Source of the DNA: Phytopythium helicoides
Lineage: Eukaryota > Oomycota > Peronosporomycetes > Pythiales > Pythiaceae
Assembly: GCA_024867545.1 (NCBI GenBank)
Contig: JANFNE010000034.1
Span: 434,001-498,000 of the forward strand
DNA: 64,000 nt
Direction of reading: 5' to 3'
In this document: positions 21,701 through 31,420 of the stretch, one piece after another
How the letters are laid out: the number at the start of each line of letters is the position of its first letter
Numbering within the stretch: position 1 is the first letter of the stretch
The notes under the pieces: model-generated
Databases searched by the model: none
What the model saw: the letters and a program-made list of their open reading frames with translations, nothing else
What the model was told of the DNA's origin: nothing
Program-made: the position numbers and the translations under genes

Positions 21701-22003
21701 GGCGCGCGTCTCCACAAAGAGCTGCCTCCACTCGGGGCACACGCGGCCGCTGAGCAGGCGGCGCAGCAGCTCGCACATGTTCTGCAGCACGGCGGCCGCC
21801 GCGGGCGGCGCCATGCCCTTTATCGGCGCCACGAGCCGCGGCAGCAGCTTGCTGAGCTTGCGCAGCATGGTCTTGCAGCGCTGCACGGCCGCGGGCGCCG
21901 CCGCGTCGTACGCGCGGTCCTCGTGCTGCCGCTGGTGCGCGCGCACGAGCTGCAGCAGCCCGTCGATGTCGCTCTTCTCGGCCTCAGCGCTCGGCGGCGC
22001 CAT
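12785..22003 (-). CDS. ATR: ATR-type PI3K-related checkpoint kinase
   Basis: A single uninterrupted frame of 9.2 kb encodes about 3,072 residues from ATG 22003. The same frame continues to a TTG at 22072, but the ATG in GGGACCATGG is preferred. It is a PI3K-related kinase of the ATR/Mec1 group, which senses RPA-coated single-stranded DNA in the nucleus. The first 1,900 residues are helical-repeat-like; a FAT region follows. The kinase domain (about 2690-2990) has GTDGKWYPFLCK, the ATR-like DLRKDARMMEFNALINKLL, catalytic GLGDRHGENILID (about 2877) and HVDFDCLFDKG (about 2893). The last 30 residues form FATC, ending LAQMYIGWMPFL. Human ATR has 2,644 residues, so this one is long, mostly in the N-terminal half. 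It is head-to-head with mL43 (183-base gap). No frameshift is seen. Confidence 0.95.
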   Translation of the reverse strand: MAPPSAEAEKSDIDGLLQLVRAHQRQHEDRAYDAAAPAAVQRCKTMLRKLSKLLPRLVAPIKGMAPPAAAAVLQNMCELLRRLLSGRVCPEWRQLFVETRASDGATSCANLLNMLLFMVNFYANPALLSAQGHVLGVVLQMARLLQETDAHAFEHMFQDTVQLLEDAFLLEEYLKNHDGIDLRDNASISCFLDTGVHIYQNADGALRPKYPLTLCGCEPIDDFSKRYERIEQLKLLLPRIRVDSATAAITLRRSLSDLARHLALLHRDTIENDRAFNRLCRLTELFITKDETLLSSYPQDVTLIQSHNQLSRNQIVVIARSSRALLDVVLQVTKGSDAHFVSLSRLFFEQASISKRWPELEDSNATVLMRIHEGYKNCGDTVSDVLWPLIERFVTVNFIPHVEGSLTPQRIAEVYWKPIMGLLTVQLQHVRPPPPLELFAAVVPHADFSSFDSKTIAGSVKCVLRFLAPKQVLQRAVQSMSRSLMGQGSISLAVVRSSYSSRRKRKRETSSNGLARGESEESESFQSADQIQESANPPEKLGKWLASILSFPGDSDDVNIHLMVVAMQILIPLKDRILSLSRMESSTIFRILFQRIEDTVKTLGPPLREVSAPYLNLWIVLLRLVEDRELVKYQALVEKVLESIEQQNFFTLPLALGDDDCDIFSEDQDHFSMVDLLRVCSGGCHADLLDSRPLGAVKSVDDALWLVLSQSVALRSMFLVNYIWARAICLRISSGPSWRMAFPWKVICRVFLQDTTPDQATCALARTIPVLVYYITSEGIASPKEVVACVLEVFTAKMKRTTSTNVRHAIIGASGNIICAATAGLQAGDTEEPRTSSKKSTRPVTGCCHQLKEVRKLLVSLALFEIVLSAKSPADANANLEELHGEIVFSIAKVFSHCEIDEANLAAAADMIEVIMSGLESSHPRVRQMTAQILDANTAVCSVLLSEKCCGPLKILDRLEESITKAQIDSDEERLLLMVRVLGTFGCQSSLYDVESPDTCLWILLRLTEMWIKFAKLEIMYYAGSAYDQIQRIMVHHETSWRRLCVEFPELCYSPLINELLGLGMVKPFLATFMRTSVKVFLHAGARYVLPKYVVDQDVGMLQMFTAEYNAPCDEHVKPEEGMQTNSDISQEASISDLLRVHLAFVLKELIIHQSEAVDKSSAVAEWEFLLNFFSANSTVHDVISHASVQLQSALVWELGGPRYRVAKRALREVTHYLHQSQPSSSGDDTAQDRSSGRMMPRENFLGLMSELANRVSGKGYTTSSTQTRIRGLNCIDRLLEMYASSSDDLEQSAGVLDPFVPKIMATLKIGLLDSDLVEHAMHVWNTFLRMLSPKALEANLCSIVVSLLPCFGFDASAMLLEMKPGDASTTSWSMELMAKINGTSGTNQRTTSRNATTMGTAVSLLKYLFVEKRQALKMAFPKIPLLPSIPELDEVYTVIVAEVGDIAERPLQKYLVDLGSYINHWDMAVREVALVQLFRCLVVRGSELQELLQKEADFFIDSAIGDVAMSVVKVATTDSSENIKLLCARCLGALGAIDAARMPVSASIPSGRTSLNSKSISPRRVEHSTKDLACVLIESWLVTELRAAPENTDSVAFAIQELLKFLAQLTVDPQHSGQSLTAVDSTAPHPSAPSIGFDKRQNESGKSAMPDWMRRRFERKDLLQLVEPYWATKYEVADEDNRGTGRDTNDRRSLDDVTFYERYASSYEDWLLNWSRRLIRLSQPPERKIFIACRSVLSRCPQITRFLLPYLIQNVLRSGRPEIYREVKREIMMVLSDRDDGVAIDGVIFEQDEDMSESIDGSSSFLSSAPDSSTRVDRSAIGEQSNRHHQCCQTVFTMLDELNDWVWTSEKKRIPASNSSSASNRSTRIEVVPSDFEDQEKENLEEFLKDIPSQALSNAAYRIKAYARATQYFEVYLRQQHIPHSGTFVGSIGPISLDLISKNALYLQQLYKSVDEPDAMIGFATLRRLHEDSHRNTGKSSEDPLNLTDLMHQIVDFEQLALWEDALACYEQAIQVIQSAYPIEGGASNGFDNELRQLPVSSEGFTDGRLPRHPAMLKPQLYAGMIGCLIQLGRLESALQHIYGIVIQEPQFKGTLYPCALECSWRLSRWDLLSELLSAERQNPLLTSRASGKGYDDLRVRRVDISELLIVRVLHSLHKGDTDAFIRNVNEARLEIMGPLAAASAESYQRAYPLLHKLHFLHEAEQGYIFLHSRHSSRLNQAEQAWDDPMGDDEGEDMEADEQARSLLWKTHAGVAWDSRYDLLAPSLKYRDPILALRRVLLSEARLPNDVALNWLEYAKLARKEGYLRTANSAVMHAEALDNPYAVLERAKLLVVQDRMHEALQILEPSKLNMAKLDYNVEDPRFCAKNLLLATNWMQESGQRQGQQVIERYEAVIRFDPTWEKGYFYLGRYYEYLLSTKRRELSERGTTPLTVGADATPNGAVVDADIHTYLVRLLENYVHALRHGTKFVFQSLPRLLTLWFEYGELLHARSMNGASADEMQAALEKQVLNDMATVIKDAAKVLPAYEWLMCFPQVASRVCHPNPVVVKSVTLILTRVLIAYPTQAMWVVLGLSRSLNNQRKFQAQSVLNDAERHFASSGRQDLATSLDEGGVLVDELIRLAGHDPQSQRKIHIRLTRLRSKILVPTQAALTTVLPQSGKAPSDNEHSAFAPTSQVHIRAFSDNADVIMSKEKPKRIEIVGTDGKWYPFLCKREKTGDLRKDARMMEFNALINKLLQKDREGRKRKLRLRTYAVVCLNEESGLMEWVEHTRAMRQLVSQIRKTERGYLPSLRLSHDTKERYLAMQRKYAADPQAMANYYRRKILTLPEFSPRFHQWFYNNFPDPTAWFEARRAFTRSAALWSMVGHIVGLGDRHGENILIDTTTGECVHVDFDCLFDKGLKLAKPEIVPFRLTPNLIDAFGITGVEGVFRKVAEVTMELLRANQPTLRSVLESFIHDPLVEWSRRGKATQREGSSKSDRSATGGGAGAPKGEQGNAEAHTILAAIDDRLRGVYNLGAAIRPQLSPAHLRLLPTQESLPLSVQGQVDKLIQEATANENLAQMYIGWMPFL

Positions 22004-22186
22004 GGTCCCGTCGGCCTGCCGCCGCTGCACCTTCCCGCCACTTGGTTGCTGCTTTCTGGTTGTCGGGGTCAACCGATCGGACCATCACTCTGGCCTTCAA
22101 TGGTTGTCGGTCGCGAGAAGGTTGCTCGAAGGGAAGCGCAGGTGGGTGGGTGGCGGCCGGGCATTTTTCCCCAGCCAGCGGCGGCC

Positions 22187-22784
22187 ATGGCGACCAAGGG
22201 CGTGTGGCAGCTCAAGGAGGTGACGATCCGCTACTGCCAGCATGGCGGCAGCAGCCGCTACATCCGGTGCGAGCCTGGGCGTTGGGCGAGGACGAGGATT
22301 GGGGGCCGAGGCTGACCGCTGGTGGCGGCGCGCAGGCAAATGTTCAGCGACCCGCGCTTCCTCAACTTCGTCAAGGAGAACCCGCAGGTCAAGTTCCAGA
22401 CCGAGGTCAAGGGCGCGCGGCACCCAGTGCTCATCGGCGACTACGGTGCGGACGCGCGCGTATCGTGGCGCTGTGCTTGGTGGCCGCTGACGCCGACATT
22501 TGCCTGCAGTGACCTCGCAGCGCAAGGTCGTCGACGTCAAGAACCAGGACATCAAGTTTGTGCTGTCGCAGGTGTGTTACCGTCGTGCTGGAATGGTGCG
22601 CGCGATATGGTTCTGACTCCGTGCGGCGATTGCTGTGTCCTTGCAGCTTGAGCGCCTGCGGAACTCGAGCGGCCGCAAGATGACGGCGCTCAAGAAGCCG
22701 GTCGTGTCGGAGCGTCCGACCGTGCAGGGCATTTGGCAGCCGGACCTCGAGTTCCCCGCGTTCAAGGTTGAGCACCACAACTAA
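22187..22784 (+). CDS. MRPL43: mitochondrial large-subunit ribosomal protein mL43
   Basis: Four exons (22187-22266, 22336-22445, 22510-22571, 22647-22784) close in frame to 129 residues. The start is VWQLKEVTIRYCQHGGSSRY, followed by RFLNFVKENPQVKFQTEV, then SGRKMTALKKPVV and TVQGIWQPDLEFPAF. This is the L51/S25/CI-B8 thioredoxin-like fold with the mL43-type C-terminus (human SIQGQWHPF). It is a component of the mitochondrial 54S/39S ribosomal subunit. No long presequence is visible, as is usual for mL43. All introns are short (62-75 bases). It shares the upstream region with the divergent ATR gene. Confidence 0.88.
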
Positions 22785-23121
22785 TGGGCTGGCTGAGGAC
22801 TACGTAGGAAAGGAGACCGAAAGCCTAGCTTAAGTAAGCAAACACGCATCCCTAGATGGCTCCGTCGTGCCTGTAGCTCAACAGACCTCGGATCAATGCG
22901 AAACATATTCATTCTCAACACGCAATCGCGCGCTCCGACGGAGAGGTCTATCAAAACCCAAGGCAGCCGTAGCCGCGCCATTGTCCACTACAGCTCGCGC
23001 TCTTCCTTCCTTCCAGTCGTGACGCAGCGACGCCTTCCTCATCTACAGGCAGGCTCTGCTGATAGCACCATGCGCGCACGCGCGAACGGCCAAGGCAGTC
23101 TAATCCGCTCTTGGCAGCCAC
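22785..23121. other. convergent 3' intergenic region
   Basis: 337 bases between the stops of mL43 (plus) and eIF1 (minus). It should hold both 3' UTRs. No open frame with protein-like content, no hairpin of note and no poly(A) signal of the AATAAA type is seen. Confidence 0.4.
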
Positions 23122-23558
23122 TTAGAAACCGTGGAGCACGATCTGCGACTCAGTGCAGATCTCCTGGTCCACGAGGAACTCGCGCACGTTGGTTCGCTGG
23201 TCGCCCGAGAGCTGGATAATCTCGCCCAGCTCGTCGTCCTTAACGAGCGCGCCGTTGCAGCTGAAGTTCTTCTTGAAGGCCTTAAGGATGCGCTTAATGT
23301 CCAGGTCGTCCGCCAGGCCCTGCACCGTCGTGAGCGACTTGCGGCCGTTGCGCTGCTGCACGCGCACGTGGACCTTGCCGCCGCCGATGCCCGAGTCGTC
23401 CTTGGCGTCGGCGAACGCGTCTGTTGGGCGTCAAATTTCGCGCACGACCGCACAGAGAGCGTTAGCACCGCATTGTTACCGCTGCAGCCTGCTTGCGGCA
23501 GCAGGGCACGCCGCAGAAGCCACGCACCGAAGGTCTGGAAGTTCTGGATGTCGGCCAT
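23122..23558 (-). CDS. EIF1: translation initiation factor eIF1 (SUI1)
   Basis: Two exons (23528-23558 and 23122-23420) separated by a 107-base intron give about 109 residues. Start MADIQNFQTFDAFADAKDD matches the eIF1 N-terminus (IQNLQSFDPFADA). The core contains VRVQQRNGRKSLTTVQGLA, LKAFKKNFSCNGALV and IIQLSGDQRTNVREFL, ending VLHGF, all SUI1 hallmarks. eIF1 binds the 40S subunit near the P site and enforces start-codon accuracy. The N-terminal exon codes for only ten residues plus one base, an arrangement that makes the start easy to miss. It is divergent from the EML gene (342-base gap). Confidence 0.95.
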
Positions 23559-23900
23559 GCTGTGTCGGCTGGAGAGAAACTTTTCAATGGCTCGAGGAGG
23601 TACAAAGGGGGCATCGGCCCCCGATCCAGCAACCATTCAGCAATCATAGCGGAGCCATTCCCTTATTTCGCAACCTTCCTGCCACCTCTCTCCCAATGGC
23701 ACGAGACGGTCTTTTACTGGTCAAAATGCAGTGAAAAATGCGCTGCCATTGGTGGAAAAACAAAGATTTCCTTTGGAGGCCGCGAAAGGACACTGCCAGT
23801 TCAACTCGAGCACCAAGGTGGAGAGCTGCTCCTTGCGGGTCGCCATTCTCCGACTGGACGCCCTGCTGGCCGCCTGCAAAGCTTCAGATCGGCGCTCACT
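23559..23900. promoter_or_regulatory. divergent promoter region, eIF1 / EML protein
   Basis: 342 bases between the starts of eIF1 (minus) and the giant EML gene (plus). The sequence AGCCATTCCCTTATTTCG at about 23653-23670 resembles the oomycete Inr plus flanking element (CATTCC followed by an AT-rich stretch), pointing toward the EML gene. An open frame in phase with the EML gene extends upstream, but the Inr-like site and the ATG at 23901 make this part 5' UTR. Confidence 0.35.
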
Positions 23901-26900
23901 ATGGGGAACTCGGCGCTGCACGCCGCGATGAAGGACCCGCGCGCAGCGGGGCTCGTGGAGGAGATGGACGCGTTCGACAACCTGCGCGTGGACGAGATCG
24001 AGGCGCTGTGGCGCGGCTTTTACGACTACGCCACGTCCTTCGCACTCACTCGCGCCCAGTTCCGCACCATCTGCTGCAGCGCCGCGAGGACGCTGCAGCC
24101 CCAGGCGTCGACGGTTAAGGCGGTGGTGGACGCGGACCGCGCATTTTCCGTTTTCTCGGCAGGCGAGACTTCTACCACCACGCGTGGAGTCAGCGATATC
24201 AAGGACACCAAAGTAATGGATGCGCTGGAGTTCTACTCTGCAGTGGCGTTCATCGCTGCGACAACACTTGACGACAAGATTGACTTGCTGTTTGACTCGT
24301 GGGATATGTCCGAGGATGGTGAGTTAGACTTGGACGAGTTCACTATCTCGCTCAAGTCGACGCTCTGGGGACTTGGAAAGATTATCCGGGTTCGCGCAGA
24401 AGCATCTTCGTCTGGAGTACCCTCGGTGAGATCACTGACACCAATAGGCGAGGACGAGCTGGTAACTATCGCTTCGACGATCTTCAAAGAGATGAGAATG
24501 TCGACACCAGCCACAAGCACAACAGCCGCCGAATCAGGTCGACCAGACTCGATCAACTGCGAGCAATTCAGACTCTATTGCACCTCAAATGCACGGGCAA
24601 AGTTGTTGTTTGCATTGTTTGACCAGATCTCGGCTAAGCCGATGGATTCTGAGGTGGACGCTGACAATGATGCCGCTGCAAGCGAATGGGGCAGAGCACA
24701 GTCAACCATGAATGAAGACCAGTCTTCAGCTAGTGTGGATCCATCAACCTCGGACTTAATATCAGCGCAAATGGATTCTGGCGACGAGTTTCTTGCAGTC
24801 AAGCCATGGAAAGGTGCCATCGTCCCACCAACAAAGCTGCCGCCGTTGTCTCGCGAAGCACCTGTGCTTTCTGTTAAACTCGACTGGGTGCACGGCTATA
24901 ACGCACAAGAAAACAGCCGAAATAACCTACGGTTTGTAGCTAACTATAAAAACAATCCTTCTAGTCACCCCGACGAGATTGTTTACCCTGCTGCAGCTGT
25001 GTGCGTCATTCTAAATACAAAAACCAAGACCCAAAGGCATCTCGTGGCACACAGCGATGACATTCTGTCATTGTGTGTACATCCAGCGCTCCCTTTTGCG
25101 GCAAGTGGAGAGATTGGAAAGCAACCAAAAATAATTTTGTGGAATCTCGAATCAGCTGAGCCAACTTGCATACTCAAGGGATTCCATCAGAAAGGTGTAT
25201 TGTTGCTCGCTTTTCTCTCAGCGGAATTGCTAGTTTCAGTTGGTGGAGACGAAGATCACAGCGTTGCAGTCTACGAGTCCAAAGATTCGTGGAGGTCCGC
25301 ACTCCTGAAGGCTACGTCAAAGGGAAACAAGGCAGTTCCATTTTCTATCGCATCGCCTACGAATGGAGTTTCGCCTAGCAGTGCGAAACAGTTTGCGATA
25401 TGTGGACAGAAATTCGTAGATTTTTGGACTTTTGACAACGGTGTGTTAGCATCCAAAAAAGGACTGCTTGGACAAAAAGGGACACAGCAAGCATTTTTGA
25501 CAATAGAGTATGTCTCTAAAGGGGGTAGCAGCGCGTATTCTGTCGTGATAGGCACAGCTGATGGAAATCTGTACCAGTTCTCTGGTCGTGACATGTCCGC
25601 TGCAGTGCCTGCACATAAAGGACCGGTGTCAGCTCTTTGCTGTGATGCTGGAATGCTGGTATCGGGAGGCAAAGATGGCCAATTGATTGTTTGGGACGAT
25701 AAACTCAAAAGAATTGCTGGTCCGTTCGATATCGGAGATGCTGTCATTCCAATATCAAGCTCTCTTCTTTACAAGTCGATTCGAAGCTGCTGCCTGTCGT
25801 CTGATAAGCGCTCAATTCTAGTTGGAACGGAGGCTTCGGAGATTTACGAAATTGATTCCAAGACGGGTAAACATTTTGGCACTGCCGATCCACTTGTCAA
25901 AGGTCATTTTACCGGTGAGCTGTGGGGCGTGGCGACTCACCCAAGCAAGCTTCAAATGTGCACTGTTGGAGATGATAAAACGCTCCGGGTGTGGGATCTT
26001 ATTTCCCATAAAGAGCTTCGTTCAGTAGGCTTAGAGGGACAAGCTAGGGCTTGTGCATATTCTCCTGATGGTAAAATGATCGCTGTTGGCTATGGTGGTG
26101 CTGAACTACCACGAACAGCAAACTCTGGCAAGAAAGTTCCCCAGCAAAAGCACCCCGCTGGTAAACTATCGTCTACAGCAACTACTACCAATACAAGTCG
26201 CCCGCAAATACAGGGAGGTTTTGTTGTTTACAGCGAAGGAGATCTCGCTGTCGTCAAAGAGCCATGCTTGGATGCTAAAAAGTGGGTCAGTGCCATTAAA
26301 TTTTCTCCAGATGGGCGTTTTCTTGCAGTTGCTAGTCATGACTGCAAACTTTATGTGTACGATGTTCTCAATGGGTTTAGTCGACGCCATATTTTTAAAA
26401 AACACTCGAGCTATCTTACACACGTAGATTTTTCTTCGGATGGCAACTTCATTCAGAGCACTTGTGGGGCGTATGAGCTGCTCTTTAGCGAGGTACAAAG
26501 TGGAAGGCACATCACAAGTGCCGCCACATTTTGCGACGAACGATGGAATACCATGACTTGCACGCTCGGATGGTCTGTTCAGGGCATCTGGGAGCCTGAG
26601 AGTGATGGAACCGATGTGAATGCAGTTGATCGGTCCAAAAGTGGAAAATTTTTAGCGACGGGCGACGACTTTAGTAAAGTCAAGATCTTCCGGTATCCGT
26701 GTGCACTGGAAAGAGCTTCAAGCCTTGAGTTGCTCGGTCATGCGTCCCACGTAACGAATGTCTGCTGGTCAGCTGGTGATGCGTATGTGGTCTCGTTGGG
26801 CGGCAATGATCGCTGCATTTTTGTTTGGAGACACGACTTACAACCACTCAAGGTTGATAGTAGCAGTGTTGAAATCGTATGTAGTGATACCAGTGTAGCA

Positions 26901-29900
26901 AGCAACGTTGCTCGAAGAAGAAAAAGCAGCGCAGCACTTGTTGAACTTCGTGTTTCAGCTTCGGAGTCAGAGGGAGAGCCTGAAGGCTACATGGATAACA
27001 ATGACACCATTGATAAATCTTTCTCAAGTGCTTTAATGGACGACCCAATCGGAGATGAATTCATGGCAGTCAAGCCATGGTTAGGAGCGATTGTTCCGCC
27101 ATCGAACGCGAAGGAGTTGGGGAAAACGAGTAGCACAGCTCCAGACGTGCAGCTCGAGTTAGAACATGTTCACGGATATCAGTGCCAGAATGCTTCAAAT
27201 AATGCATGCTACGATACTGTTGGCCGCGCCGTGTACCACGCAGCCGCTGTTTGTATTGTTGCAGAAGACGTGTCCCAACAGGCTGCACCCCGCCAGAGAT
27301 TTTTTAGGAGTCATGACGACGACATTGTCGCACTTTGCGCTCACCCAAATGGTGATACATTTGCATCAGCTCAGATGGGGAAGCGGCCAAAGATCTTTGT
27401 GTGGAGCTCTGAGATCTGTTCCGCCTCTGCTCCTTGTATTGAAGGCTTCCATCAGCGATTCATATCAGCCATTAGCTTTTCCGCAGATGGTACCAAGCTC
27501 GGTAGTGTAGGCGGTGATGATGACCACAGTATTGCCATATACTCTTGGCAGAACAGCTTGCTCGTAGCCTCCGGAAAAGGAGAGCGCCACGCTGTTCGAA
27601 GCATATGCCACCACGCCAGCAGCCAAGAGTGGATCACGTGTGGAGAACGACACATCCGATTCTGGAAGGAGCAGGGAAAGAACTTGACGTCCAAGAATGC
27701 GATTTTTGGCAAGGCGACACCCGCCCCTGTGTTTGAATGCGTTGTTTCCTTTGGGCCCTGTGTTGTTGCTGCTGGCTCGAATGGTAATCTATTCGTATTC
27801 CAAGGGTCTAATCAGCTCTCTCGATCTGTTGAGGCACATGGAACTGGTTCAATATTCGCCCTAGCAGTCACTTCAGACACCGGGCCTTCAATCGAGCTCA
27901 TCAGTGGTGGGAAGGATGGGAGGGTGGTCTTTTGGAATACTCAGTTTACTAAAGTCTTGGATATCAACCTAATCAGTGTCGCTGGGGCATTAGGCGCTGA
28001 GTTTTCGCTGACAAATCCTACTGTGCGCAGCTTGTGTGCATCTCGTCGATCCCCTCGTGATATCCTTGTTGGTACGATGGGAAGCGATTTAATTAAGCTT
28101 GACGCCAGCTCAAATTCCAAACCCACCTTTCGATTCGTCACACGTGGACACTATAGCATGGAGTTGTGGGGATTGGCATGCCATCCAACGAGACCAGAAT
28201 TCTGCACAGTTGGTGACGATCAGACGATTCGTGTGTGGAGTTCTGGAAATCGCGTCTTGCTTCGAATGATGCGTTTGAAAGCTGCGGCTCGAGCATGCGC
28301 AATTGCACCAGCAGGTGACATGATCGCTCTAGGTTATGGTGGGAGAGCTCAACATCAAGCTAAGTCGAAGTCTGCTTCGAAAGCTATTGACCAGTCTGGA
28401 GCTGTAGAAATTTATAGCTACGACAATTTAAGCAAGTGTATGTTCAACGACAAGCCCTCAAAGCAAGCCATCAGCGAGATAAAGTTTTCTCCAAACGGGT
28501 CGACACTTGCTATTGGATCGCATGATCACTGCATCTATCTCTATCGTTTGCAACGGCAGTCGAACGGCGATTTAGTAGTTCGGAAAAGTGGCGCATTCAA
28601 CAAACATCAAAGCTACATCACGCACATAGATTTCTCAGCTGACAGCGAGCTCCTTCAAAGTAACTGTGGGGCGTATGAGTTACTGTTCAGCCGAGCAGAT
28701 TCGGGAAAGCACATCACATCGGCGAGCAGTGTCAAAGACGTCGATTGGTATTCGTGGACATGCGTCCTTGGGTGGCCAGTGCAGGGTATTTGGCCTCCTT
28801 GCTCGGATGGGACTGATGTGAATGCTGTTGCTCGGTGTGGAAGTGGCGATCTTCTGGCAACAGCAGATGACTTTGGGAAAGTTAAACTATTCCGGTATCC
28901 TTGTGTTCTAAAGAATTCAGCTGGAAATGAGTATCGTGCACATTCTTCACATGTCACCAACGTGCGCTGGTGTTTGAACGACTCCAAATTGATTAGTGCG
29001 GGTGGACTTGATCGTTGTGTGATGCAGTGGAATGTATTGCGCAGCGACCGACAAGGTGCATCGCTCGATACTGGGCCTTACAGCCTCGTAGCGCCTATTT
29101 TTGACAGTCCGATAGAACACACTTTAGCTGACGAACCCAACAAGGATCGAGAACACGTGGGGGACGATGAGTTATATACTGACACTGAAGGAGACGAATT
29201 CATGGCAGTGAAACCATGGATTGGAGCGATTGTTGCGCCCAGCAATTCTCCAGCGCCAAGCGCGCGGGAACCTGAAGTTCGTGTGGAGCTTGAATGGGTT
29301 TATGGCTATCAGTCAGCTTCCGCGCGACAAAATGTGGCATACAATCAATTCAATGAAGTAGTTTATCACACGGCGGCTGTCGGTGTTGTCTACGACGCCA
29401 CCTGTCACTTCCAAAAGCACCACACTGGCCACAACGACGATGTGACGAGCTTTGCGATAAGCAACTCAACAAGATCGGTAGTTGCAACAGGAGAGCGTGG
29501 AAAGACTCCAATAGTCCGATTGTGGGATGCTCATACCTGTGAACTGTGCACAGAGATAAAGGCTGGAGCACTAACGGCTCAATCTCGAGCCATTTTATCG
29601 CTGGCATTCAGCCTCGATGGTACGCGTCTCGTTAGCGTCGGATCGGATGACAACCACACTGTTGCATTATGGGAAGATGCAAGCAACGGTGGCGCATGGA
29701 CATCGAGTCGCTTGGTCGCCGCCGTGAAAGGGGATAGAGGCGTCAATATGTTTGCTGCGTTTGGACCCGGTCGTGACAATTTTGTAACTGGAGGAGTCAA
29801 ACATGTACTTTTCTGGACAGTGAAAGGCTCAAACTCTATTACTGCTACAAAGGGGCAGGTAGGCAAGCTGGGAGCTCTCCAAGCATTCCCGTCAGGATGC

Positions 29901-31345
29901 GCGTTTGCAACATCACCAAATGGGAATGATGACACCTTTGTCACTGGAACCGCCTCCGGAGAGCTGTATATTTGGAAAGGAAATCAACTTGCAAAAACTG
30001 TAAAGGCACACGAAGGAGAAGTGCGCATCGTGTACGTAACTGACAGCTTCCGCGATGCGAGAGGTGTGTCGTCTTCCGTTCTTTTGAGTGGAGGTAAGGA
30101 CGGACGCGTAGTCGTCTGGAATGGAAACTTCCAGTTGATCCGAACTTTCAGCCTCGCTGAAATGGCAAATAGCTTTTCATTTCAGTGTATAAGCACTGCG
30201 GTGAACGGCGTGTGCCTTCGGAGAGATGGCACCAAGCTGCTCATAGCGACTTGCTCGAGCGACATTATCGAGCTTCCGCTCACTGCCATTTCCGATCGTG
30301 GTGTTGACCTCTCGCCTGCCTCCCTACTAGTTTCAGGACATTATGCCTTAGAGCTATGGGGTCTTGCTGTACATCCATCGCGCCGGTATGTTGTAACTAC
30401 CGGAGATGACGCTACTCTGCGCGTGTGGGATGTGGATGCCAAGCGAATGATTAGCCTCAACCGTTTAGGTTGCAAGGCTCGATCTTGTTCGTTCTCATAT
30501 GACGGTGAGCTCATTGCTGTGGGGTTTGGTGGAGATAACGGTGGTGTAGGACGTCGGCGTCCGGCAGCATCCAAGGCAGGTAGCGCCGGGACTGCGCAGT
30601 TGTCAGATGGTGCCGTCGCTTTGTTTTCTTTTCGTGATATTCTCGCTGGACAAGCATCGGTGATCTTTGAAGATCGTCCAGCCAAAGAGTGGATCAGCGA
30701 TGTCAAATTTTCGCCAAGTGATTCAATGGTGGCTTTCGGGTCTCACGACAACGCTATTTACCTCTATTCGCTCGAAAGGCGAGATAACATGACTCCGTCT
30801 CGGGTGTCCATGAAAAAACGGAAGCCTTTCACCAAACACAACAGCTACATTACGCATCTTGACTTTTCAGCGGACGGGGCTCAACTGCAGTCGAACTGTG
30901 GTGCATACGAGCTTCTCTTTTGCGACACAAGTTCGTCCGAACAGGTGCGATCTGCATCATCACTGAAGAATACGCAGTGGGCAACGTGGACCTGCGTTCT
31001 CGGGTGGCCAGTGCAGGGCATTTGGGCAGCGTGCGCAGACGGAACCGATGTGAACTCTGTCTGCGCATCCAAGAGCCGTACTCTACTTGCTTCGGGCGAC
31101 GACAATGGACTGCTCAAGGTGTTTCGCTTCCCGTGTGTGCTCAAAGGAGTGAGTGACGAAAGTCATCATGCAGTGCTGCTTCATCCATGGCTCACGATTG
31201 TGCGTGCTTGTCTATACAGTCACAATTTGTTGCCTGCCGCGGACACTCGTCACACGTGACGAATGTGCGCTTCAGCCACGACGACAAGTACATCCTCTCG
31301 GTCGGCGGCAACGATCGCAGCATTTTCCAATGGAAGCTGTCGTAG
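23901..31345 (+). CDS. giant EF-hand plus triple EMAP-like (EML) WD protein
   Basis: Two exons (23901-31148 and 31220-31345) encode about 2,457 residues. The N-terminal 230 residues form an EF-hand-type region with one clear calcium loop, DMSEDGELDLDE (about residue 136). Three homologous EML modules of roughly 700 residues follow, each opening with a near-identical element: GDEFLAVKPWKGAIVPP (about 293), GDEFMAVKPWLGAIVPP (about 1052) and GDEFMAVKPWIGAIVAP (about 1764). Each has a HELP-like start and tandem WD blades, including repeated GVLGWPVQGIW- and NCGAYELLF-type signatures (for example SNCGAYELLFS). Human EML5/EML6 have three such modules and about 1,960 residues, without an EF-hand. 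EML proteins bind microtubules. A calcium-tuned microtubule or axonemal role is inferred. The final 41 residues come from exon 2 and complete the last blades (GHSSHVTNVRFSHDD). Confidence 0.9.
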
Positions 31346-31420
31346 ATGTGTGTGCGTGCGTTCGTCTAAGTCGAGGTCAGTGTATTGTTCTTTCCTCGTC
31401 CTGCATGTTGCCGGACGCGC

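Noticed and set aside
21308..22315. 335-codon plus-strand frame opposite the ATR 5' end
   Set aside because: It is antisense to the conserved ATR frame, rich in Arg/His/Gln, with no domain; GC-rich coding sequence commonly opens the opposite frame.
23493..23900. N-terminal extension of the EML protein by about 130 residues
   Set aside because: No ATG in that frame gives a protein-like start, it overlaps the eIF1 first exon and intron, and an Inr-like site lies inside it.
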